From: Variovorax sp. V213
GTDB lineage: Bacteria > Pseudomonadota > Gammaproteobacteria > Burkholderiales > Burkholderiaceae_C
Reading direction: 5' to 3'
NCBI RefSeq assembly: GCF_041154455.1
Contig: NZ_AP028664.1
Span: forward strand, 3,535,001-3,599,000
DNA length: 64,000 nucleotides
Position 1 is the stretch's first letter. The number at the start of each line of letters is the position of its first letter. Below, one piece after another: positions 16,848 through 25,310 of this stretch. Made by a program: the position numbers and the translations under genes. A model generated the notes under the pieces. The model did not search any database. It was not told the origin of the DNA and was given only the letters and a program-made list of their open reading frames with translations.

Positions 16848-18015
16848 TCCCAGCTGGCTGCTGATCAGCCTGCCCGTCGCCTTTGTCCTGGGCTGGCTCG
16901 CCTCGCGCTTCGACATCCGCCAGCTCAAGCTCGAAAACAGGCAAGCCCCCAAGGCCTATTTCCGCGGCCTCAACTTCTTGCTCAACGAGCAGCAGGACCA
17001 GGCCATCGATGCCTTCATCGAGGCCGTGCAGAACGATCCCGACACGCAGGAACTGCACTTCGCCCTCGGCAACCTGTTTCGCCGGCGCGGCGAATACCAG
17101 CGTGCAGTGCGCGTGCACGAACATCTGCTGGGCCGCGGCGATCTGAGCCGCAGCGACCGGGAGCGCGCCCAGCACGCGCTGGCGCAGGATTTCCTGCGCG
17201 CCGGTCTGCTCGACCGAGCCGAAGCCGCCCTGCAAAAGCTCGAGGGCACGCGCTACGAAAACGAGGCGCGGCTTTCGCTGCTGGCCATCTACGAGCGTTC
17301 GCGCGAATGGACCCAGGCCGCCGACGTGGCGCAGAAACTCGATGAGTCCGACCAGGCGAGCTACAGCACGCGCCGGGCCCATCACCTGTGCGAACAGGCG
17401 GCCGAACAGGTGGCAGCCGGCGACCTGGCCGCGGCCAACCGGCTGCTCTCGGAAGCCGTGGCACTGGCCCCGCAGGCGCCGCGCCCTGCCATCGACTCGG
17501 CCACGCTGCAGTTGCGCAATGGCGAGCCCGCCACGGCCTTCGAAACCCTCGTCGCGTTGAGCAATACCGCTCCCCTCGCGTTGCCGCTGTATGCGGCAGC
17601 GCTGCAGCAGGCCGCGGTCGCTGCGCACCGCGAAGGCGAGGCGCTGCAGCTGCTGCAGCGCCGCTATGCCGAATCGCCGTCCATCGACGTGCTCGAGGCG
17701 CTGATGGCGCTCGGAGGCTCGCCCGCCCATGCAACGGCCGCCGCAGAGGGCCTGCCGCTCGCCCCGCGCGACGGCTACATCGCGCATCTTGCGCAACAGC
17801 CTTCGCTGGTGGCCGCTTCGCGCTGGCTGGCCAGCGAGCGCTTCGAACACGAGCAGTTCCATCCGCAAGTGCAGCGCGCGCTCGACCAGGCCACGCGGCC
17901 GCTGATGCGCTACCGCTGTGCGGCCTGCGGCTTCGAGGCGCACCAGTACTTCTGGCACTGCCCCGGATGCCAGGCCTGGGACAGCTACCCGCCGCGCCGC
18001 GTCGAAGAACTCTGA
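16837..18015 (+). CDS. lapB: Lipopolysaccharide assembly protein LapB
   Basis: The protein has 392 residues. An N-terminal membrane anchor (WLLISLPVAFVLGWLASR) is followed by several TPR repeats (about residues 40-330). A C-terminal rubredoxin-like zinc/iron module has two C-x-x-C pairs: YRCAACGFEA and HCPGCQAWDSYPP. In E. coli LapB (YciM) directs FtsH to degrade LpxC and so limits LPS synthesis. The full domain set is present. It overlaps the end of lapA. Confidence 0.95.
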   Translation: MDFDPSWLLISLPVAFVLGWLASRFDIRQLKLENRQAPKAYFRGLNFLLNEQQDQAIDAFIEAVQNDPDTQELHFALGNLFRRRGEYQRAVRVHEHLLGRGDLSRSDRERAQHALAQDFLRAGLLDRAEAALQKLEGTRYENEARLSLLAIYERSREWTQAADVAQKLDESDQASYSTRRAHHLCEQAAEQVAAGDLAAANRLLSEAVALAPQAPRPAIDSATLQLRNGEPATAFETLVALSNTAPLALPLYAAALQQAAVAAHREGEALQLLQRRYAESPSIDVLEALMALGGSPAHATAAAEGLPLAPRDGYIAHLAQQPSLVAASRWLASERFEHEQFHPQVQRALDQATRPLMRYRCAACGFEAHQYFWHCPGCQAWDSYPPRRVEEL

Positions 18016-18020
18016 GCAAC

Positions 18021-18041
18021 GTTCCGAACATGTTTCGGAAC
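18021..18041. repeat. Perfect palindrome between lapB and the ComEA-like gene
   Basis: GTTCCGAA (18021-18028) is the exact reverse complement of TTCGGAAC (18034-18041), with the spacer CATGT. A second half-like GTTCCGAGG follows at about 18058. There is no T-run after it, so a terminator is unlikely. An operator or a mRNA hairpin is possible. Confidence 0.55.
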
Positions 18042-18162
18042 AATAGTGATCGGAGTCGTTCCGAGGCGCGATGCCGTCAACGCCTCTTTCCCTGAACTCG
18101 TTGAACGCGAGCCGGCGGCTGCGCCGGCAGACAGAAATCAACAAACTAGGGAGTTTGAAATC

Positions 18163-18525
18163 ATGCTGAAGAAAATCCTGGCCACGCTGGCCATGCTGTT
18201 TGCGGCTGCTTCGTTCGCCGCCGTCGACGTCAACAAGGGCACCGCAGCCGATCTCGATGGCGTCAAGGGCATCGGCCCGGCCATGTCCAAGCGCATCCTC
18301 GATGCGCGCAAGTCGGGCGAGTTCAAGGACTGGCCCGACTTCATGCAACGCATCAAGGGCGTGAAAGAGAAGAAGGCCCAAAAGCTGTCGGCCGAAGGGC
18401 TCACGGTCAACGGCCAGGCCTTCAGTGGCCAAACCAGCGCACCGGCAGCAGCCAAGGCAGACAAGACCGCAAAGCCCGTCAAGGCAGCCGCCGCTGCTGC
18501 CGATACGAAGCCAGCCAAGCCCTGA
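18163..18525 (+). CDS. ComEA-like helix-hairpin-helix DNA-binding protein
   Basis: This 120-residue protein has a signal peptide (MLKKILATLAMLFAAASFA) and a helix-hairpin-helix pair. The pair is VDVNKGTAADLDGVKGIGPAMSKRILDARKSGEFKDWPDFMQRIKGV, which matches the ComEA fold. The tail is Lys/Ala-rich. ComEA proteins bind incoming DNA in the periplasm during transformation, but in this clade short forms like this are common and unproven. The ATG at 18163 is preceded by GGGAG and is followed directly by the signal peptide. A terminator follows at 18591. Confidence 0.85.
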   Translation: MLKKILATLAMLFAAASFAAVDVNKGTAADLDGVKGIGPAMSKRILDARKSGEFKDWPDFMQRIKGVKEKKAQKLSAEGLTVNGQAFSGQTSAPAAAKADKTAKPVKAAAAAADTKPAKP

Positions 18526-18590
18526 TCGAAAACTCACACACCAGGTGCCCAGTCCCGCATGCGCGGGGACTGACGGCTGCCCAAAGCAAA

Positions 18591-18618
18591 GCCGCCCTCT
18601 CTCGGGGCGGTTTTTTTT
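18591..18618 (+). terminator. Rho-independent terminator after ComEA-like gene
   Basis: The stem CCGCCC / GGGCGG with a short CT-rich loop is followed by eight T. It lies 66 bases after the stop codon. Confidence 0.88.
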
Positions 18619-18744
18619 GCGTGCGCCGCATTGGAAGACCAGCCCGCAACGCAAGGCCGCGTGGCAGGGAAATGCCTCAGGAGTGGCCCGGAATTTGCAC
18701 GTATGCTCGCATTCGCTTTCACTTTCATACGTTCCGGAGCGCTC

Positions 18745-19713
18745 ATGAATCACAAGTTCGGCATTGCCCTCGCTGGCCTCACCCTCGGCGCCGCAGCCTT
18801 CGCGCAAACCAAGTGGGATCTGCCCACGGCCTACCCGGCTGGCAATTACCACACCGAGAACATCATGCAGTTCGCCAACGACGTGGAAAAGGCGTCTGCC
18901 GGCAAGCTCAAGATCACCGTTCATGCGAACGCCGCCCTGTTCAAGGCGCCCGAGATCAAGCGCGCCGTGCAGGGCGGCCAGGCCCAGATGGGCGAAATCC
19001 TGCTGGTCAACTACCAGAACGAATGGCAATTGTTCGGCGCGGACGGCATCCCTTTTCTGGCTGACAGCTACGACGCCGGATGGAAGCTCTACCAGGCGCA
19101 GAAACCGGCGCTCGAAAAGAAGCTGGCCGAGCAGGGCCTCGCGCTGCTGTACACCGTGCCTTGGCCGCCCCAGGGCATCTACGTGAAAAAGCCGATCTCT
19201 TCGGCGGCCGACCTGAAGGGCGTCAAGTGGCGCGCCTACAGCCCCGCCACCGCGCGCGTCGCCGAGCTCGTCGGCGCCCAGCCGGTCACGGTACAGCAGG
19301 CCGAGCTCTCGCAGGCCATGGCCACGGGCGTGATCGAGTCGTACATGTCGTCGGGCTCCACCGGCTACGACACCAAGACCTACGAATACATCAAGAACTT
19401 CTACGACACCCAGGCCTGGCTGCCCAAGAACGCGGTGCTCATGAACAAGAAGGCCTTCGACGCGCTCGACAAGCCCACGCAGGACGCCGTGCTCAAGGCC
19501 GGCGCCGAGGCCGAGAAGCGCGGCTGGGATCTGTCCAAGAAGAAGACCCTCGAATACCTCGACCTGCTGAAGAAGAACGGGATGACCATCCACGTGCCTT
19601 CGGACCAGCTCAAGGCCGACATGAAGAAGGTGGGGGACACCATGCTCAAGGAATGGCTTGAGAAGTCCGGCCCCGAAGGCCAGGCCGTGGTCGACGCGTA
19701 CAAGAAGATGTGA
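18745..19713 (+). CDS. dctP: TRAP transporter substrate-binding protein, DctP family
   Basis: This 322-residue periplasmic protein has a signal peptide (MNHKFGIALAGLTLGAAAFAQ). The DctP fold follows, including FKAPEIKRAVQGGQAQMGEI, the Arg region KGVKWRAYSPATARVAELVGAQPVTV that normally pairs with the carboxylate ligand, and SSGSTGYDT. Family members bind organic acids; the substrate here is not predictable. The ATG at 18745 follows GGAGC. The dctQ start lies 17 bases downstream, so dctP-dctQ-dctM form one operon. Confidence 0.93.
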   Translation: MNHKFGIALAGLTLGAAAFAQTKWDLPTAYPAGNYHTENIMQFANDVEKASAGKLKITVHANAALFKAPEIKRAVQGGQAQMGEILLVNYQNEWQLFGADGIPFLADSYDAGWKLYQAQKPALEKKLAEQGLALLYTVPWPPQGIYVKKPISSAADLKGVKWRAYSPATARVAELVGAQPVTVQQAELSQAMATGVIESYMSSGSTGYDTKTYEYIKNFYDTQAWLPKNAVLMNKKAFDALDKPTQDAVLKAGAEAEKRGWDLSKKKTLEYLDLLKKNGMTIHVPSDQLKADMKKVGDTMLKEWLEKSGPEGQAVVDAYKKM

Positions 19714-19730
19714 CGCGGCGCTGCCCACCG

Positions 19731-20240
19731 ATGCGCAAGACACTGGATTTCCTCTACAACAGCGCCGCCGCCCTGGCGGCGCTTTTCATGGTCGGCCTGC
19801 TGGTGATGGTGCTGCTCTCCATCGTCGGGCGGCAGCTCCACTTCAACCTTCCGGGCATCGACGCCTATGCGGGCTACCTGATGGCCGGCGCCGGTTTTCT
19901 CGCGCTCGCGCACACGCTCAAGCGCGGCGAGCACATCCGCGTGACCCTGGTGCTGCAGAACCTCCCGCCCGCGGCGCAACGCTGGCTCGAACGCTGGGCC
20001 ATGGGCGCGGGCGCCCTGCTCGCGTTGCTGTTCGCCTGGTACAGCGCGCGGCTGGTGTTCCAGTCCTACGACTTCCACGACATTTCCACCGGCAACGACG
20101 CCACCCCGCTTTGGCTACCGCAGCTCTCGATGGCCGTCGGTGCGCTGGTGTTCGCCATCGCGGCCTTCGACGAATTCGTGATCGAGTGGCGAGGAAGGCC
20201 GGCCAAGCCGGTCGAGACGGAGGCATTGCGCCATGAATGA
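19731..20240 (+). CDS. dctQ: TRAP transporter small permease, DctQ family
   Basis: The protein has 169 residues and four predicted membrane helices. It shows the DctQ pattern MVLLSIVGRQL (after helix 1) and GAGFLALAHTLKRGEHIRV. It joins the large permease in TRAP secondary transporters. I chose ATG 19731. An in-frame GTG at 19710 overlaps the dctP stop and is possible. Its stop overlaps the dctM start by 8 bases. Confidence 0.9.
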   Translation: MRKTLDFLYNSAAALAALFMVGLLVMVLLSIVGRQLHFNLPGIDAYAGYLMAGAGFLALAHTLKRGEHIRVTLVLQNLPPAAQRWLERWAMGAGALLALLFAWYSARLVFQSYDFHDISTGNDATPLWLPQLSMAVGALVFAIAAFDEFVIEWRGRPAKPVETEALRHE

Positions 20241-21534
20241 CATTGCCGTTGCGGGCCTGCTGATTGCCGCGCTCTTCCTGATCCTGGGCAGTGGCGTATG
20301 GATCGGCCTGACGCTCTCCGGCGTGGCATGGATCGCCATGCAGATTTTTTCGTCCCGCCCCGCGGGCGATGCCATGGCCGTGACCATCTGGGGCTCGGCC
20401 TCGGGCTGGACGCTCACCGCGCTGCCGCTGTTCATCTGGATGGGCGAGATCCTGTTCCGCACGCGACTCTCGCAGGACATGTTCAAGGGGCTCGCCCCCT
20501 GGATGCAAAGCCTGCCCGGCCGGCTGCTGCACACCAACGTGGTGGGCTGCGCGGTGTTCGCGGCGGTGTCGGGTTCGAGCGCGGCCACCTGCGCCACCAT
20601 CGGCAAGATGAGCCTGCCCGAGCTCAAGCGCCGCGGCTACCCCGACGACATGGTGATCGGCACGCTGGCCGGCGCCGGCACGCTGGGTCTCCTGATCCCA
20701 CCGTCGATCATCATGATCGTCTACGGAGTGAGCGCCGACGTGTCCATCGCGCGGCTGTTCATCGCGGGCGTGATCCCGGGCATCATGCTCGCGCTGCTGT
20801 TCTCGGGCTACATCGTGTTCTGGGCGCTGCGCCACCCCGACCGCATTCCGCCGGCCGATGCCAGGCTGCCCTTCGTCGAAAAACTGCGGGCCTCGCTGTC
20901 GCTGATTCCGGTCGCGGTGCTGATCCTGTCGGTGCTCGGCTCCATCTACGCGGGCATTGCCACCGCCACCGAGGCGGCCGCCGTGGGCGTGGTGGGCGCC
21001 ATGATCATCTCGGCCGCGCAGGGCTCGCTCAGCTGGCACAGCTTCAAGGAAGCGCTGCTCGGCGCCACGCGGCTCTACTGCATGATGGCGCTGATCCTCG
21101 CGGGTGCGGCCTTCCTCACGCTTGCCATGGGCTACATCGGCCTGCCGCGCCACCTGGCCGAATGGATCGGTTCGCTCGGGCTCTCGAAGTTCCAGCTGAT
21201 CATCATGCTCGCGGCGTTCTACATCGTGCTGGGCTGCTTCCTCGACGGCATCTCGATGGTCGTGCTCACGATGGGCGTCATCATGCCGACGGTCATCGCC
21301 GCCGGCATCGACCCGATCTGGTTCGGCATCTTCATCGTGCTGGTGGTCGAGATGGCGCAGATCACGCCGCCGGTGGGCTTCAACCTGTTCGTGCTGCAGG
21401 GCATGACCGGGAAGGATCTGCTCTACATCGCGCGTGTCACGTTGCCGATGTTCTTCCTGATGGTGGCGGCCGTGCTCATCATCTACTTCGTGCCGCAGCT
21501 GGTCACCTGGCTGCCGCAGCAGATGGCGCCTTAA
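20233..21534 (+). CDS. dctM: TRAP transporter large permease, DctM family
   Basis: At 433 residues this has the usual DctM length, with about 12 membrane helices. Family motifs visible are AVSGSSAATCATIGKMSLPELKRRGYP, LAGAGTLGLLIPPSIIMIVYG and TEAAAVGVVGA. It is the sodium-coupled translocation subunit of the dctPQM system. It overlaps dctQ by 8 bases and ends the operon; crcB begins 31 bases later. Confidence 0.95.
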   Translation: MNDIAVAGLLIAALFLILGSGVWIGLTLSGVAWIAMQIFSSRPAGDAMAVTIWGSASGWTLTALPLFIWMGEILFRTRLSQDMFKGLAPWMQSLPGRLLHTNVVGCAVFAAVSGSSAATCATIGKMSLPELKRRGYPDDMVIGTLAGAGTLGLLIPPSIIMIVYGVSADVSIARLFIAGVIPGIMLALLFSGYIVFWALRHPDRIPPADARLPFVEKLRASLSLIPVAVLILSVLGSIYAGIATATEAAAVGVVGAMIISAAQGSLSWHSFKEALLGATRLYCMMALILAGAAFLTLAMGYIGLPRHLAEWIGSLGLSKFQLIIMLAAFYIVLGCFLDGISMVVLTMGVIMPTVIAAGIDPIWFGIFIVLVVEMAQITPPVGFNLFVLQGMTGKDLLYIARVTLPMFFLMVAAVLIIYFVPQLVTWLPQQMAP

Positions 21535-21565
21535 ACGGTACCGCGCGTGCCCCGACAATAGGCTC

Positions 21566-21943
21566 ATGCTGCTTCCGATTCTTGCCGTCTGCATGGGCGC
21601 CTCTGTCGGCGCGCTGGCCCGCTGGGGCCTCGCGCTCTGGTTCGGCGCCGACGGCCTCATGCCCTGGGGCACGCTGGCCGCCAACCTGATCGGGGGCTAC
21701 CTGATCGGCGTGGCCATTGCCGTTTTCCATCTGCTGCCCGACCTCGATCCGGTCTGGCGGCTCGCGCTGGTCACCGGCTTCCTGGGCGGGCTCACGACCT
21801 TCTCGAGTTTTTCGGCCGAGGTCGTGACCATGTTGCTCCAAGGCCGGCCGGGGGTGGCCCTGCTCACGGCAACGGCGCATCTCGGCGGTTCGCTGTTCTT
21901 CACTTGGATGGGCATACGCAGCGTGCAGGCCCTGGCCGCGTGA
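21566..21943 (+). CDS. crcB: Fluoride channel CrcB/Fluc
   Basis: The 125-residue four-helix membrane protein carries GALARWGLALW, the GTLAANLIGGYLIG helix and the channel signature GFLGGLTTFSSFSAEV with the polar track Phe/Thr/Ser. Fluc dimers export fluoride passively. There is no room for a fluoride riboswitch, because dctM ends only 31 bases upstream. Expression may come from the dct operon. Confidence 0.93.
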   Translation: MLLPILAVCMGASVGALARWGLALWFGADGLMPWGTLAANLIGGYLIGVAIAVFHLLPDLDPVWRLALVTGFLGGLTTFSSFSAEVVTMLLQGRPGVALLTATAHLGGSLFFTWMGIRSVQALAA

Positions 21944-22017
21944 TCGTCTGACCGCCACCAGCAGACCCGGGCTTTGAGAGGCCTCTTTCAGGGGGCCGAT
22001 CGATAGAATCGACCGCA

Positions 22018-24960
22018 ATGCCCCTGGTCTTTCTCGTCGCTCTTCCCTTCATTGCCAGCGTGCTGGCCGCGTTGATGCCGTCGAACGCGCGCAATCGGGA
22101 ATCGACGCTGGCGGGACTCGTCGCGCTGGGCTGCGCGGTGCAGGCCACGTGGCTCTTTCCGCAGATCGCGCACGGCAATGTGTTGCGCCAGGAAATCGAG
22201 TGGCTGCCGGAGCTCGGCCTCAACCTCGTGTTCCGCATGGACGGCTTTGCCTGGCTGTTCTGCATGCTGGTGCTCGGCATCGGCGCGCTGGTGGTGCTGT
22301 ATGCGCGCTACTACATGTCGGCCTCCGACCCGGTGCCGCGCTTCTTCTCGTTCTTTCTCGCGTTCATGGGCGCGATGGTGGGCGTGGTGCTCTCGGGCAA
22401 CCTGATCCAGATGGTGCTGTTCTGGGAGTTGACCAGCCTGTTCTCGTTTCTGCTGATCGGCTACTGGCATCACCGGCGCGACGCGCGGCGCGGCGCGCGC
22501 ATGGCGCTCACCGTCACCGGTGCCGGCGGGCTCTGCCTGCTGGCGGGCGTGCTGGTGCTGGGCCGCATCGCCGGCAGCTACGATCTCGACGTGGTGCTGG
22601 CTTCGGGCGACGCGATTCGCGCGCATGCGCTCTATCCCGCCGCGCTGGTGCTGATACTGCTGGGCGCCTTCACCAAGAGTGCGCAGTTCCCGTTCCACTT
22701 CTGGCTGCCGCGCGCCATGGCGGCACCGACCCCCGTCTCGGCCTACTTGCATTCGGCCACCATGGTGAAGCTCGGCGTGTTCCTGATGGCACGGCTGTGG
22801 CCGGTACTCTCGGGCACCGAGCAGTGGTTCTGGCTGGTCGGCGGCGCGGGCGCGATCACGCTGCTGCTTGGCGGCTTCGTGGCCATGTTCCAACGCGACC
22901 TCAAGGCGCTGCTGGCGTACTCGACGATCTCCCACCTCGGGCTCATCACCTTGCTGCTCGGCCTCAACAGCCCGCTGGCCGCGGTGGCGGCCGTGTTCCA
23001 CATCATGAACCACGCGACCTTCAAGGCATCGCTCTTCATGGCCGCCGGCATCATCGACCACGAGAGCGGTACGCGCGACATCCGAAAGCTCAGCGGGCTG
23101 CTCCGGCTGATGCCGATCACCGGCACGCTGGCCATCATCGCCAGCGCCTCGATGGCCGGCGTGCCGCTGCTCAACGGCTTTCTTTCGAAGGAAATGTTCT
23201 TTGCCGAGACGGTGTTCATCCAGGCGACGCCCTGGGTCAACGTGAGCCTGCCGGTCATCGCCACCGTCGCGGGCATCTTCAGCGTGGCGTATTCGGCGCG
23301 TTTCGTGTTCGACGTGTTCTTCGGTCCGCCGTGCGGGCCCGACGTGCCGAGGCAGCCGCACGAGCCGCCGCACTGGATGCGCGTGCCGGTCGAACTGCTG
23401 GTGCTGGTCTGCCTGGTGGTGGGCGTGGCGCCGGCCTGGTCCATCGGCACACTGCTGGCGACGGCCGCCATGCCCGTGGTGGGCGGTGTACTGCCTGAAT
23501 ACAGCCTGGCCGTATGGCACGGCTTCAACCTGCCGCTGGCGATGAGCTTCGTGGCGCTGGCAGGCGGCGTGGTGCTGTACCTGTCGCAGCGCCGCCGCCG
23601 CGCGCGCGGCGGGCTCGAACGCACGCCGCTGCTGCACCGCATCGACGGCCAGGCCATCTTCGAGCACCTGCTTGCGCAACTCAGCGAAGCCGGCCGGCGC
23701 AGCCGCCGCGTGCTGGGCACCCGGCGCATGCAGGTGCAGTTGCTGCTGCTGATCGCCGTGGCGGGCTTGGGCGCCGCAGTTTCGCTCTGGACCGCACCCG
23801 CCGCGCGCGGCACCCGCGAACTGTTGCCGTTCTCGACGATGTTTGCAATGACCTGGCTCATCGGCGCCGTGTGCGCACTGGCCGCGGCGTGGCAGGCCAA
23901 GTTCCACCGGCTTGCCGCGCTGATGCTCGCTGCGGGCGCGGGGCTGGTGTGCTGCGTGACCTACATCTGGTTCTCGGCGCCCGACCTCGCGCTGACGCAG
24001 CTCGTGGTCGAGGCCGTGACCACGGTGCTGATCCTGCTGGGCCTGCGCTGGCTGCCGATGCGCAGCAAGGACGCCGTGCAGTCCGCGCGCACCCGGCTGC
24101 GCCCCTGGGGCCGGCGCGGGCGCGACCTGCTGGTGGCAGCGGCCGCCGGCAGCGGCATGGCGGCGCTGGCCTGGATGATGATGACGCGCCCGTTCCCGCA
24201 AAGCATCTCGCCGTTCTTTCTAGAGCGCGCGCTCACCGAGGGTGGCGGCACCAACGTGGTCAACGTGATGCTGGTCGACTTCCGCGCTTTCGACACCTTC
24301 GGTGAAATCACCGTGCTCGGCGTGGTGGCGCTCACGGTCTATGCGCTGCTGCGCCGCTTCCGGCCGGCCCGCGAATCGATGGCGCTGCCGGTGCAGCAAC
24401 GCGCACAGGCCGACGATGGAAGCAGCGACCTGCTGAACCCGCGCCTCGCCAAGGACACGGCCGTGGGCTACCTGATGGTGCCGGCCGTGCTGGTGCGGCT
24501 GCTGCTGCCGCTCGCGGTGCTGGTGTCGGTCTACTTCTTCATGCGCGGGCACAACGCGCCGGGCGGCGGCTTCGTCGCGGGGCTGGTGATGTCGGTGGCG
24601 CTGCTGCTGCAGTTCATCGTCTCGGGCACCGAGTGGGTGGAGGAGCATCTGCGCATCTACCCGCGCCGCTGGATCGCCGTCGGCCTGCTGCTTGCGCTGG
24701 CCACCGGAAGCGGCGCGGTGGTGTTCGGCTATCCGTTCATGACCACGCACACCTTGCACCTGCACCTTCCGATCCTGGGCGAGCTGCACGTGCCGAGCGC
24801 GCTTTTCTTCGACATCGGCGTGTTCGCGCTGGTGCTCGGCGCCACCATGCTGATCCTCACCGCGCTGGCCCACCAATCCATTCGCAGCCACCGCTGGGCC
24901 GACGAGCAGCGTGAAAAGGAAGCACAGGCCCAGGCCGAGGCCGTGGAGGGAGTGCACTGA
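22018..24960 (+). CDS. mrpA: Mrp/Pha antiporter subunit A-B fusion
   Basis: This 980-residue membrane protein starts as a complex-I ND5-like subunit with LVFRMDGFAWLFCMLVLGIGALVVLYARYYMS and KSAQFPFHFWLPRAMAAPTPVSAYLHSATMVKLG. An MrpA-specific region follows. The last ~160 residues are an MnhB domain (MVPAVLVRLLLPLAVLVSVYFFMRGHNAPGGGFVAGL). This is the group 2 (PhaAB) form in which A and B are fused, so no separate mrpB is needed. The complex exchanges Na+ or K+ for H+. It is followed by mrpC-D-E-F-G with overlapping start and stop codons. Confidence 0.96.
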   Translation: MPLVFLVALPFIASVLAALMPSNARNRESTLAGLVALGCAVQATWLFPQIAHGNVLRQEIEWLPELGLNLVFRMDGFAWLFCMLVLGIGALVVLYARYYMSASDPVPRFFSFFLAFMGAMVGVVLSGNLIQMVLFWELTSLFSFLLIGYWHHRRDARRGARMALTVTGAGGLCLLAGVLVLGRIAGSYDLDVVLASGDAIRAHALYPAALVLILLGAFTKSAQFPFHFWLPRAMAAPTPVSAYLHSATMVKLGVFLMARLWPVLSGTEQWFWLVGGAGAITLLLGGFVAMFQRDLKALLAYSTISHLGLITLLLGLNSPLAAVAAVFHIMNHATFKASLFMAAGIIDHESGTRDIRKLSGLLRLMPITGTLAIIASASMAGVPLLNGFLSKEMFFAETVFIQATPWVNVSLPVIATVAGIFSVAYSARFVFDVFFGPPCGPDVPRQPHEPPHWMRVPVELLVLVCLVVGVAPAWSIGTLLATAAMPVVGGVLPEYSLAVWHGFNLPLAMSFVALAGGVVLYLSQRRRRARGGLERTPLLHRIDGQAIFEHLLAQLSEAGRRSRRVLGTRRMQVQLLLLIAVAGLGAAVSLWTAPAARGTRELLPFSTMFAMTWLIGAVCALAAAWQAKFHRLAALMLAAGAGLVCCVTYIWFSAPDLALTQLVVEAVTTVLILLGLRWLPMRSKDAVQSARTRLRPWGRRGRDLLVAAAAGSGMAALAWMMMTRPFPQSISPFFLERALTEGGGTNVVNVMLVDFRAFDTFGEITVLGVVALTVYALLRRFRPARESMALPVQQRAQADDGSSDLLNPRLAKDTAVGYLMVPAVLVRLLLPLAVLVSVYFFMRGHNAPGGGFVAGLVMSVALLLQFIVSGTEWVEEHLRIYPRRWIAVGLLLALATGSGAVVFGYPFMTTHTLHLHLPILGELHVPSALFFDIGVFALVLGATMLILTALAHQSIRSHRWADEQREKEAQAQAEAVEGVH

Positions 24961-25310
24961 TGGAAATCGTGCTCGCGCTCGCTATCGGCGTGCTCGCCGG
25001 CTCGGGTGTGTACCTGCTGCTGCGTCCCCGCACCTTCCAGGTGATCATGGGCCTCACGCTCATCTCTTACGCCGTCAACCTGTTCATCTTCAGCATGGGC
25101 CGGCTGAAACTCGACAGCGAACCCGTGCTGGTCAAGGGCTTCACCGCCACGCTGGCAAACACCGCCGACCCGATGCCGCAAGCCCTGGTGCTGACGGCCA
25201 TCGTCATCGGCTTTGCGATGACCGCGCTGTTCCTCGTCGTGCTGCTGGCCTCGCGCGGCCTTGCCGGCACCGACCACGTGGACGGCGAAGAGCGGCAGGA
25301 GGCGGAGTGA
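24960..25310 (+). CDS. mrpC: Mrp/Pha antiporter subunit C
   Basis: The 116-residue protein has three membrane helices and is NuoK-like (GVYLLLRPRTFQVIMGLTLISYAVNLFIFSMGRL; DPMPQALVLTAIVIGFAMTAL). The ATG shares one base with the mrpA TGA. It belongs to the hetero-oligomeric cation/proton antiporter. Confidence 0.95.
   Translation: MEIVLALAIGVLAGSGVYLLLRPRTFQVIMGLTLISYAVNLFIFSMGRLKLDSEPVLVKGFTATLANTADPMPQALVLTAIVIGFAMTALFLVVLLASRGLAGTDHVDGEERQEAE

Noticed and set aside
16543..19743. A 1066-codon frame on the minus strand across lapA, lapB and dctP
   Set aside because: It runs antisense through three clear genes and through two terminators. The composition is that of a shadow frame.
21535..21565. 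A fluoride riboswitch ahead of crcB
   Set aside because: Only 31 bases separate dctM and crcB, too short for the known fold.
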